Source of the DNA: Lepeophtheirus salmonis
Taxonomy: Eukaryota; Arthropoda; Copepoda; Siphonostomatoida; Caligidae
Direction: 5' to 3'
DNA: 64,000 nucleotides
NCBI RefSeq assembly: GCF_016086655.4
Contig: NC_092584.1
Span: forward strand, 9,847,907 to 9,911,906
The position numbers were made by a program, and so were the translations under genes. Shown here piece after piece: positions 11,980 to 23,720 of this stretch. The notes under the pieces are model-generated. The model made no database searches, had not been told where the DNA came from, and saw only the letters and a program-made list of their open reading frames with translations. Each line of letters opens with the position of its first letter. Position 1 is the first letter of the stretch.

Positions 11980-12700
11980 AGTTTCAATCAAAAACGCACT
12001 TTTTTCGCGCGTAAAAATGTCTTATTTTGTTCCTATAAACTACGATGTGCGGACATCATTGATTTTCTCTTACCAATTGAAGAAAAACGCTTCTCAAGCC
12101 CATCAAATGCTTTTGGAAGCTTACGGGGGAGTTGCTCTAAGCAGAGCACAGTGCCTCAGGTGGTTTGAAAAATTCAAAAGTAGTGATTTTGACGTGAGAA
12201 ATTAAGAACGCGGCGGACCACCCAAAAAGTTTGAAGACACCGAATTACAGGCATTGCTCGATTAATATTATGGCCAAATGCAATAGCAGCTTGCAAAACA
12301 ATTGAGTGTTGACCGTCGGACCGTTGAAAAACTTCTAAAAGCAATTTAATTTTAATTTTCCTTCATGACAACGTATGACGGCATCATTTTATAGCTACCC
12401 GCTAGGTTCTTGACTCGTACAACTGGGAACCTCTTGCTCATGCGGCTTACTCACAGGACCTGCACCTTCAGATTATCACTTGTTTGTATCGATGGGCCAT
12501 ACACTCAATGATTTACGGTTCGATTCTCACGCTGAAGTCAAAAATGGATCGATGACTGGTTGTCAGCCAAAGACGAACAATTTTTATTTGATTTTAGAAA
12601 GGCATCCATAAATTGCCTCAAAGATGGGGGAAATGTGTGACTAGCGAAGCAGCATACTATGAAAATTAAATTTGTAACCATTTTCACAATACATATTAAA
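11980..12700 (+). pseudogene. mariner transposase with internal deletion
   Basis: The N-terminal domain is well preserved: QLKKNASQAHQMLLEAYGG, ALSRAQCLRWFEKFKSSDFD, then ERGGPPKKFEDTELQALLD and QLAKQLSVDRRTVEKLLKAI, with stops. The centre is deleted. The C-terminus resumes with APSDYHLFVSMGHTLND at about 12460 and ends ILLEN then a stop. Both the HTH domain and the third-Asp motif are visible, but the first two catalytic Asp regions are missing. Confidence 0.88.
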
Positions 12701-15700
12701 TATTATTTTTTTTTTTAAATATCATTTTATAGACACATACCTGGAACATGCCGGATTGATTTGCTACACCCTTTATATCATTCAAAGCAATGGATCACAG
12801 CTTGGATTTAATCATAACTGATAAGACTAAAAAAAGAAGAAAAAATCTACAAAAGAACTGTATTAGTGAGGTTTTGTTAAATATTATACATTAAAAAATG
12901 TAGACTATAAATAAAATATAAAAAAAAACATTTTTCTTCTCCTATATAAAATTCCTAAATAAATTTATATAAGTTAATAAAAAGATTATGTTTCCTTTAT
13001 AGGGTATGTTTGTAGGATGGATACATAAGTGAGCCCTCTGCTCCCCTTATCCGAGGGGACTCTTTAAAGAGTAGTAGAGCTTCTACTAGAAATATAAATA
13101 TAATATTTATAAGAATGTCTCTTATCTCCATTCGAATTGTTGTTTTCTCTCTTCTTTCAGTTGTCTCTTGAGAGATTCGCCTCTTTCTTTTACTTCTTCT
13201 TCTTCTTCTTCTTGAGAAAGTATAGATATTATTCCTTTTCCCAGTCGTAAATTTTGTGACAAAAGTTTCGTTATTTCTCTCTTTCTCTCAGTTTTATGGC
13301 TGGCTTTCTCTATGTAACATAGAGTGGCTCTGAAGTTTATTCTAGGTGGTATATCCATAAAATCACCGCAAGAAGTAATACAATTAAACTCCGTCAAAAG
13401 AAATGAACTAGTTGCTGGGTAGATGCCTAACTGGGATATATTCAATATTTAGATTATAGACTTTGGAAGAAAAAAAAAAAGGAGTTTAAATCTTTTGTTA
13501 TAACATGCACAAAAAAAGTGCGCACTATACGCGGTACAATAATGATTTATTTGTTATTTTTAACTTCCATCATCATTTTAGAGGATAATAATCGAGACCC
13601 CTTTTGAAAGATTGGTAGTTTATCCAAAATAGTTATATATTATAAATTGCTCTATCTTGACTTATATTGACTTTTTTATGAAGGGATTCTATATTTTCCC
13701 TCAATAAATTACAAAATGCACAATGCACTTCAATGGTGAACTGCAACATTAAACCATTGATCATTGATTGATAAAATATTATACAGGGTGAAATAACGAA
13801 ATCGAGGGCCTCAGATTTCCGGGAATATTTGATGACGAAATTACTCAATGTTTGTTTTATTGTGAAATATAAATATAAACGTTTCACTTTAAGTGTGGTT
13901 TTTGTTATGATGATTTTGTTTGATAACATTTTAAGAATGTTGAGGTCACAAAAATGAAAAGAATCGACAGGAGAAGGTTGATATAGTTGAGAAAGGCCCT
14001 GGTTGTGAATCAATGTGCTCCAAGAATACCGCTAAGATCATTACACCACCAAAAAGTCGCTTATCGACTCTATCTTTTGGAAATGCAAGATCAGGCTTGA
14101 GTTTCCAGTGCGTGATCCAGGACTCAAAAGGAGGCCAACAGAGTCAACAATGAGTTAAATATATTGTCAATGATTGTATACATCGCTCACTCTTTGTTTT
14201 TGAATGTCTCTTATGAACTGACCATTTTAAGTTAATTTAAAATAGATAGATCAAAAGCGCTTGAATTGCTTTGTTATAGCCAGTATGCCCTTTTTTCTTA
14301 CTAATAGGAACTTTTCGGACTATATCCTCTAAACTTATGAGGGGGGAAAAAACCAAATGTAACAACCACCCTAACGTTTATATATCCTAATGATATGTAC
14401 TTAATCACATTTAAATGTAGATTGTTTAGAAAAGAGATATTTGGGGAATGGGAAGCACAGAGGGATTATTACGCCTCAATTCCTTCTATCAATGTTGATG
14501 ATGAGGATATTTATGGCTCTAGTAGTATTTAACCATGATTTGATACGGATTTATCCGTCAATTTATCGCTTCATTTGAGCCTCAATGAACTAGAATGTCT
14601 TACACATATATTTAGACTTTATAAGTTAATACCAGATGAGCTGATGACTCGTGTCTATGGCGAATCAAATTGGAGATGAAGTTAAATACTTCATACTTGA
14701 GTGGGGCCTAAAGTAAAAAGAGTTTGATTTCAGACAGAAACTCATAGAATTCTTTTATTTCCTACACCAAAGGGGTTGAGTAATCGCCTTTGTTTGTTTG
14801 TAATGATGAATACAGGATAAAGTTTCAGGGATATTTTGCTTAAACTTTGACAGAAGATTACTCGGAATGCAGTAAATAGAACCCCATTATTTTTAATGAG
14901 TTTTTTATTTTATTTTCCATTACCCTATATCTCCTTGATAATCAAAACAGTGCGTACATGAGGGTCGGACTTTATAGTTTCCATTATTTTATCTACATTT
15001 TCGACATTTGACCGTCCAGAGCCTGGGGAATCTTTGACATCAAAATTACCAGAACGAAATCTATGTCACAAAAATACCATGTGATTGGCTGTTACAGTAT
15101 CATTACCATCAATACTGGCTTTCGTTTTTACCTTGTTCGAAGGAAAAATCTAAAATATGGTAACTTTTTGCTTTGTTAATGCTCATTTTTGACGATTGCA
15201 TAAACAACACTTTGTCAATCACAAAACAGTAAAAAAGGGTTGTTCTTTTTTTTGTAGAAAATTTTATCTTTTCTAACAATATCTTGGGTAAATTGATTAT
15301 TGTACTTATGTAAAGTCGGCTATTGGAAATTTGATTGATTGATTTTATATACACATTTTATATATGAAATGTAAGAGGTCAATACATTTTGGAGAGGTCA
15401 CGCATAATTGACCATAATTTTTAGTGGAAATGATTTGAAGCAGAGGTGTTCGCTCTACTGAGTGCCCATTATAGTTTATAATGGTTAGTTTTTTGTTCAA
15501 AATGGATGTTTTTAAATCAAAATATCCAATATTTACTGATATAAAACGAATTAAATGATTGTTTTCCGTTGGATTAATGATGGCTACAGAGCGAATTTAG
15601 TGTGAATTTGTAGGGAGATTATACATATATGTTAACAGTAAGAGACCCACCAATACTTGAGAGGTCAAGTGTGAAGTTCAAATCACACCAAATTTACAAA

Positions 15701-17855
15701 ACCCATAATCAAGACAGCCCTAAGTAAGATTCGAAAACAAGCGTTCTTTTGTCATTCAATAATGATTTTTCGAACCTTGTACCTTCGACTATATTTTTGA
15801 CTCTACATATATTGTTGTACAATGTACACATTACATTGAACATTATCATCTACCCCTCCGTCGACGTCGTTGTCGACTACAGAGTACTAGGAGGGGGTGA
15901 TCCTTATCATCATGTGATACTCATCCCTTGCAGATGTAACTTACTTCTCATTTTCTATTGACTAACTGCAATGTAAGTTCATCATTTATCCAATGACATA
16001 AAATCATTTCAATCTCAATATGATAGTAGTATGGCAACTCTCACACCCTGCCTTGCCAGAGAGTCAGTTTAATGATAGGAGTCGAAAATAACAACAATAA
16101 TAAAATATAAAAAAAGTTTTAATTCCTAAATATGTATTATGCATATTAGGTCGGTTTGTTTTTTGTCTTTTTTTCGAATTTCCATTATGAATCCTGTGGT
16201 TGTCATACGGTAAGATAATCACTTACAGGACTTGCAGACGCAGGACTAAATGACACAAATTGTGATTTTGTATGGAATCAAAGATAGGCAACTCAAAACC
16301 AATTATAGAAAATATGCTTTAAACCAATTGATACAGTCTGGCTACCCTAAATCTACACTCTTGATTATTAGCTCATCGAAGGTAATTACCTAGTTTTATT
16401 CTCATTCTGGGATTGGAATCTTATAAGAGAGGTTTTGTTGTATAACTTTTATCGATACTGGAATTTCTAACGGAGATGTCACAAAGCCATAAGTGTGATC
16501 GATCGTTTTCTAGTCCAAGAACAGGATTTTAGAGATCTTAGGAGGTCATGTATCTAGTATGTTTTTAACTCAAAACCAATTTTTGGTTTCTTTAATTACC
16601 ATATTTAGCTCCATTTTGTATTCAATATGTCCTCCTTCACAGGCAATAACATTAACATGAAGGCAGACATTCTTCTCCAAAATGTTTTCATGACCATTAT
16701 TTGCAGAAAAATATTTATTTGACTAAATTGTATAAAAATCTTGTGACTTAAAAATAAATTTGACAGAAGGAATATTATTATAAAAATTACATTCGAGATC
16801 ATTTGAGGCCAATAGCAAGGATTGACTTTACAATATAAATGTATTATTTCACAATTATTCAGTATCAGACCCAGAAGTTGTGTCAATTTTCCTCGATATA
16901 AATCAACTATTGAACAAAAACATTCATCAATTTATTCTTAATAGAGACACAATGGGTTTAAACAGAGATTTGACGAGCAAAAGTTATTAAAATAAAGAGC
17001 TATTTTCCAAGTAATGTTGCTTTTGTAATTCATAGTTTAGTTATATACATATTTTTCTTCAAATATATATCATTAAAAGGTCACCAAGGTCATCCACATT
17101 TACACTTTTTTGTTTATCTCAGTAAACAATATGAGTATTTGAAAATTTTGGTTTGAATTAGTTGAATATTTTGGCTGTAATACGCTAAAAAACAGGCAGA
17201 TAGGCATTAGCTACAATACATTTCACTTATTTTATCGTTTTTGTGGAGACGTAGATATAGAATTCTTATATAAATGTTTTCAATAATGTTTATAGAAGCA
17301 TTGCTCGTCTAAATTTGTTATTCATCACAAAAAGATGTAATATACACTAAGAAGATGATATTAAAATAAACCCAAACTTTTTAATTAATTTCAAAACTGG
17401 AAGGCCGTTGAATTACCTCTGAATATTTTTCCATAAAGTTCAAAGTTAGCCATGACACCTATAAACTAAATGAAACATTTTGAGACCCAAAGGACTTTAT
17501 ATTTCAAACATTCGAAAAAATAAGCTCCTACCTAATGTACATCTCTACGGTTTTGTATGAATAAACGGTACATCAGTTGTGGATTGTATATACGTTCATA
17601 TGTGTACATAATATGATCTTATTTGCATAACTGTTAAGGTGGTATCTGTAATAAGATTTGAAAGCACCATATCTCTTACATAATTAAACATATCATAATA
17701 TTTAAATAGTTACTGATAAAATAGGTGTATGCAAGTGTGCATGCTTATGAATTGGATTGCAGGCATTCCAGATCCCTCATGAAATATTAATAAAGTTTAA
17801 ATAATTCACAGTGACAAGAAAAACGTCAGGAAAAGTCCAATACATTACTAATAAC
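12701..17855. other. Long gene-free stretch
   Basis: No recognisable exon or transposase. There is a (GAA)n-like purine run near 13190-13215 inside a 107-codon minus ORF (13445-13122), a 126-codon minus ORF at 14013-13633, and scattered poly-T. These ORFs lack domain, splice or repeat support. Confidence 0.35.
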
Positions 17856-17859
17856 GCTT

Positions 17860-18235
17860 GTATGATAGTTAAAAGATTGAATGTTTGGTTGTATGGGTGT
17901 TATAAGATTGCGTGTTTGGTTGTATGGTTGTTGAAAGATTGAATGTTTGTTTTATAGTTATTAAAAGATTAAATGTTTGGTTGTATGGCTTTTATAAGTT
18001 TATAGAGTTGTTAAACGATTGAATGTTTGGCTGTAGTGTTCATAAAAGATTGAATACTTGGTTTGTATGGCTGTTAAAAGATTGAATGTTTGGTTTGTAT
18101 GACTGTTAAAAGTTTGGCTGTATGGTTGTTACAAGTTTGGTTCTATGGTTTTTAAAATATTAAATATTTGGCTGTATGGTTGTTAAAAATTTGAATCTTT
18201 GGTTTGTACAGTTGTTAAGAAATGAAATGTTTGAA
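17860..18235 (+). repeat. Minisatellite, about 30-bp unit
   Basis: About twelve degenerate units built on GTTAAAAGATTGAATGTTTG GTTGTATG-like sequence. Some units lack the GATTGAATG half, giving length variants. Confidence 0.88.
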
Positions 18236-20725
18236 GGAATTGTTCCTATTTATTGTAATAGTGGGTAAAATGCTAGTGGGTTGATGGTTCAGGCGGTAAG
18301 TGGATCAGGGAGTCAACTCCAAGGGAGTAGGGCACCGGTTGGAGGTAAGAACCCTAGAATCAATACTGACAGTCCTAAGGACCTGTCCTCAAAACGGAAA
18401 GTAATCACTAATCACAACACTAAGTACTACTATAAATCCTTCATTTAAAATATTTAATTTTTGAGTTGTAACTTGCACAATTTGTCCAACCAAGTTAGAA
18501 CGTGTTCACAACATGGTTGCTGTAAAAAGGACAAATTGGACATAAACCCTTTTCTTGATTTTTGTTCAAGATTGTTTTTTTTGTTAACTCATCACCAGAT
18601 ACATTGAGTCAAAGAGAGATCTCCCTCCGTATGAGAGTGAAAAAGAACCAATCATTGTCGTCACAGATGATGATATTATCTTTGAACATAAAGAAGACTA
18701 GCAGTGTTATAATATTAAATAAACGACGTTCAGTTGGTTGGTAGTACCTAATTCAAGTTAGTAGCAGATCCGCTCCTTCTTTATTTATACAAATACAACA
18801 CTTCCACAATAATATGTAACCCTCTAGATAGAATTTTAAATAAGGTTCTTCTTTTATCTCCCTCTTTCTTGACGTGTGTTCCTTCCCATTTCTTTAGATG
18901 TCTTATGTATTGTTGTATATATAATATAGGTGTATATTTATACAATACAAAAGACTTGTAACATCTTGAAGAAGTCTATGTACTACTTTGGTATACAAAT
19001 AAATCTTTGACATGTTTATTTCTTCCTGTAATTAAAAGCCACTAGCATATCGACCCTTATTGCATCACGCAACCTTTTATACGAAAAGAAAGGGGGGGGG
19101 GAAACCAGTTGGATGTTAGCCAATTCTTCTGCTCAATTATGCCATTATTATTCAATAATTGTTCAAAAGTGTTCACAGTTGAACAAAACTCAAAACTCGC
19201 TGATTAATAGTGATGAACAAAGGTGTTAATCCGGGTTGGAATGGGCATGTTAAAAAAAAGAAACCGAAAATCAACATGGTAAACGGAACAACTTTTGAAT
19301 GTTTTGGAGGAGAGAAAGAATGTTGCTCATGACGTTTCATTAGATCAACTACAATCAGCTGTAACAAGAGAGGAAGAAAAAAAGAATATAAAATAGTACA
19401 TTTGCTAGAATTACTCCGATTTTAATCCCCAATTCTACTCTAAGTCCAACAAGGACTTACAATCATAAATCCGCAACAAATCCTCAGGGGTGCACTCCGT
19501 CTTTTATGAGTGCACACGAACGTTCAATCAGGTTTTGAATATATTTAGAAAGGGATGTTGACTACACAGGAATTAAATGATAATGACAACTGCTAAGGAA
19601 AATAAAACTCGTTCTCTATGCTACCAATTAAAAATTAACGGCCAGCTCAAAAACACACCGGATTTACATGTATGGTGATGAAAAGCGTGTGTTTTTGTTA
19701 GTGATGAGACGATTTATTCGAATCGGCATCGGGGAAATTTTGTTGACCATAATTCGCGATTCTTATTATTATTTGATTATGTGATTTTATAAATACTGTA
19801 TTAAAAAAAGTTTTAATTAAAAATGCTTTGAAAACTGAGAAAAAAAAGTTTATAGGCAAACTAAACGGGAACAAAAGTGATTTAAACACAGTTTGTTGGT
19901 GCAGATACTGTTATTTTAGGGGAATCAGTTTTGTAATGTGATCTATGAGAGCTCGCCTTTTGAAAATTTGCCGTGGGATTACTCACCATAGGAAAAAGCT
20001 CGCCGGCAGAGGAATCGTTTTCCTTGACTTAAAATTGGGATTTATTTTATCAACTGTAATTCTTAAAAATTTATAGAAAAACGGTATTAGTATTTGTTCT
20101 TGTTGGGCTCAGAGTCTAAGCTCCAGAGTAGAACTGAGGATCGAGACAAGGGTAATTGCTGACCATGTTCTTACAAGTGTATTTGACACATCCCATAGCT
20201 ACGAGCTCTAAGCTGTTCTCCCCCTAAAAATACTATTCAAATGTATAGTGTTAGAATGTGGATTTTCACTTTCTTTTATTTTAACTAATCGGCAGGTCAT
20301 ATTTGCACAAATCTATTATTATTTGTGCAAATATTCAGCTCCTATCTACTACGTCTATACTCATAGTTGATCCACTATAAAATACAATGCATTTCCAAGA
20401 AATCTTGATGGAACTCCTTTATCAAATGATTGTATCAATTAAAAGCAAGTTGTATCCCACACTACTTTATGACAATGACAAAAAGTGATATTTATATCAA
20501 ATCTAATTAACAGATACTAAAAATCCCCATATATAAATACTTGTTTCGTAGAATTATTTTTGTATTATGGACCGATTTGGGACAAGAAACATAGGATAAT
20601 TAATTAGAGAAAAGCATATGACCCCTGTCAATGTTATAGTTAATCTATTGTTTAAATTATATTATTAATAAAGTATATTAACATATTTTTAAAACATATT
20701 AGGGTCTGATATATAATTAATTTGA
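18236..20725. other. No gene seen
   Basis: Only short ORFs. A GGTTGCGTGAT-like motif occurs in inverse orientation at 19062-19080, related to the composite repeat at 30 kb. A G/C-richer segment lies near 18280-18400; a partly similar CCAAGGGAGT context occurs near 59590. Confidence 0.35.
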
Positions 20726-21125
20726 AAAAATGCACGGCTGCTCACAAAAAGTTAACGTTTTTGCAAATAAATTTCACAAAAAAAAAATTTAATAATATAT
20801 TTTTTCGAAAATAGCTATTCACCAAAAATGAAATTTTTTATAACCAAATTTAAAAAATCCGATTATAAACAAAAAATTTCAAAAATTAAATTAGAATTAT
20901 TAAATTTTGTGGAAAAAAATTTAAAAAATCCATAGTTATTAACAAAAAATTACAAACAAAATCCCACCTATTTAGAAGACCAGTTTCAAAAATTAAATTA
21001 TTAATACTCTATTTTTTGAAAATATATTTCAAAAGCCCATAGCTATTCACAGATAATTATTATTTTTATATTTGAATTGGCGGGGGGGGAAGGTCCCTAC
21101 AGCCAACACCCTGCGGACGCTCCTG
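20726..21125 (-). mobile_element. AT-rich non-autonomous element, copy 3
   Basis: Reverse-oriented AT-rich body. It ends in a G run, CCCTACAGCC and CTGCGGACGCTCCTG, the inverse of the CAGGGGCGTCCGCAG end seen in other copies. Confidence 0.7.
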
Positions 21126-22795
21126 CATATGAGTACTGCAATAACGTTTTTGTTATTGGGGTTGGAGTGGCTTTGGGTGGATCATCCTAAATAGAACGAT
21201 AAATACTTCTACTAAAAAATTACTAAAGGACAGACCCCTGATAATTACGACCCTGTGTCCCAAATACATGACGGCACTAATTTACCATTTTCCTTATAAT
21301 CCTAATGAAAAATGTTTTTATTCTTCTATCGTTTGACGCCTCAAAAAAGGATCTATATCCGTCACATAAAAATGCTCGAAAATACGACATTTATTCAAGA
21401 ACATAAAAATGTATGTACGCTATACTTTGTGGTCAGCTGTTGATGTGTCACCATTATTTTCTCCTTATTAGGTTTTGCAATTTTTGATGGGTTTAATTAT
21501 ATTTAGACCGTGTTAGTTGTTGAATAACTTCCATCAATTATTGATTAAGAATTCCATAGTTCCGAGGAGTTGGCCAACTATACCAGATTTTCTGGCTTTT
21601 CCTCCGGTTTCTTAGTATTGAATGGTTGAGGAGTACAATGCAGATAACACTGTGACCCTTACTAAGTGTTCTAAACGTTCACAGGGGCGTCCACAAGGGA
21701 TAGAGGACCGGAGTCCCCCTCCACCACGTCATAAAAAATATATAATGATGTGTTTAAAGAGAATTAGTATTTCATAATGAGCTGTGAAGAAATTCCACAA
21801 AACTTGAATAATAATTTAATCCCAATGAAGAATTAACTAAGTCCTACCAGACAATTTCAGCATTTCCACTCGAGTTTCTCTATGGATTTGCTTACTAAAT
21901 AAAAGATAAAATTACGACATACTACTGCGTCAAACTCCTTACTCAAATAATTTGCAATAAATACTCGACTTTTTAATCTTATTTCCTTTGATTCAATAGT
22001 AGCCTGAATATTTATTTTTAAGAAATCCTTTCTGCACCGATCCCAACCTTCTGATTAAAAATATGTGGAGGGGTAAAGGTTGCTACGTGATGATCAGAGA
22101 TACTCCACTTTCCTTTATCCCCCCATCAATGTTATTTAGTCTGATTAAAACACACTTTTAATCACTTTGTGATTGTTTTTATTTTTTAAAGAGTCCTTCT
22201 CACATACAATAATATGTAAGTTGATTCTACACGTCCGTAGGTTAGGAGATATCCATCAGTTATTTCCACCACCTATTTTTTAAGAGAAATAAAGAGAAAC
22301 AAAAAGTAATAGCCTTTGTTTTTATTATTTTCTTGGCTTTTTATGTTCGCTCTAAGACAAATTGTTGTACTAATAGAATCTGACTTATATCAGTTATAAG
22401 TATTAGGCTCATATAAGGCGATAGAATAATACCATATTAGTATGTAACGATTTTATATATATATATAATATACTGGCCCAGGAAGGAATAGAAAACGAGC
22501 TGTTTTCTCTTTCGTCTTTATTTACTCTATGTTTTCTTCTTCTTATAATACTTAATTGGCATTAGAGACTCAAGTAGTTAGCTCAAGAAGTGTCTTGCGT
22601 CGTCTCTATCTATATATATCTCTCTCTCTCTCTTCCCTAGCTTTGTAACAATTTTACGTATTATTATTACAAAGAGAATAAGAAAAAAGAGAAAACTCCA
22701 AGATTTCACCCTCCTCCACTCATCTGTAGGAGAGAAAAAGACAAGACGGACCACACACGACTCTTGTAAGTTATAGTTACCTACCTAGCTATTTA
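21126..22795. other. No gene seen; one isolated element end
   Basis: Contains CAGGGGCGTCCACAAGGG at about 21682 followed by CCCCCTCCACC, an isolated end of the AT-rich family with almost no body. A (TC)n run lies near 22610-22635. The region borders the 3' side of the T-box gene. Confidence 0.45.
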
Positions 22796-22797
22796 TA

Positions 22798-23521
22798 CAG
22801 AGTGCACAAGCTATCTGTCCCGCGAAAAGGATTTCTTTTCCTAAGAGAATTGTCTCTCCAACCAGTTATCAAATTTAAAAAAGTAAAGGCGGATTCTGAA
22901 GTATTTACTTTAATAATACCACCTCCAGCCTCAATTACAGTAGTCTCTATACGAGGCCAAAGGGGCTAGCAGGCAACTTGGCATAAACTGGAAATATTTC
23001 ATGATCCGACTAATAGGTTTGGATTTGCAGGGGGTTCGGTTGGTTTGTCATTATATCGTGCTTTACTACTCAAAAAATCCATTAGATTTAGATCTGGGTT
23101 TTTGGAGGGCAAAATTTAGGCAAGGTGAAGTCGTCAAAAATCTCCTGGAGCCATTTGATACTTTTTTCTAAAGGATTTGGAGGGAGCCGAGTCCTTATGC
23201 CACATCTGAGGCCTCCCATTTGCAAACATATTGATCCAGTACTTCACCTCTGATCCCCCCAAGTTCTGGAGCAATTCTCCTTATCTACTTCCCTTGGTGA
23301 TCATTGACCATTTGACCTTAGCCCGTATTACTGTTGACTTAAAATGACTTTTAGAGGCATCAAATTCCCCCCTAATCTTGGGAACAAACGTCATTTAGTG
23401 CAAGCTTGAACAAGCTTTTCAACTAAAAAAAAATCATCTGCCGAACTGCCCACATATGTCCAAAAGACCGCGCGAATGCAAAGTCATAAGTCATTTTTTT
23501 AAATATATCTTGCGCACCCTG
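22798..23521 (-). mobile_element. Tc1/mariner-type element with TIRs, 724 bp
   Basis: The left end CAGAGTGCACAAG (22798) is the inverse of the right end CTTGCGCACCCTG (to 23521), with TA outside both. The minus strand carries a broken transposase tail (PSKNPDLNLMDF and, near 22930, a degenerate IETTVIEAGGG-like end). The coding part is related to fragments at 58.7 and 59.8 kb. It ends 200 bp beyond the T-box stop codon. Confidence 0.85.
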
Positions 23522-23720
23522 TAGCCCTCAGAATAAAAGAATATGATTGTATGTATATATAGAATTATATTATGGTAATAATTATAACTGAAAGTATATC
23601 ATTTTCGAAGTAAAGCTATTGACTAAAATATGTATGATGATGCTATTAAATTAGTAAATAAAATAATATTAATGAATAACTAGATAAAAAAAAGAAAAAA
23701 AAAGAATTTCAAATCCCTCT

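Noticed and set aside
12520..12535. GGTTCGATTC resembling a tRNA T loop
   Set aside because: Lies inside the mariner transposase relic and encodes part of its LRFDSHAEV reading.
13122..13445. 107-codon minus ORF with Glu/Lys-rich end
   Set aside because: Created by a (GAA)n purine run; no domain, splice or repeat support.
13633..14013. 126-codon minus ORF
   Set aside because: No recognisable domain and AT-biased composition expected by chance in this sequence.
17860..18235. CRISPR-like periodic repeat
   Set aside because: Units are contiguous and degenerate without unique spacers; this is a minisatellite in a eukaryotic genome.
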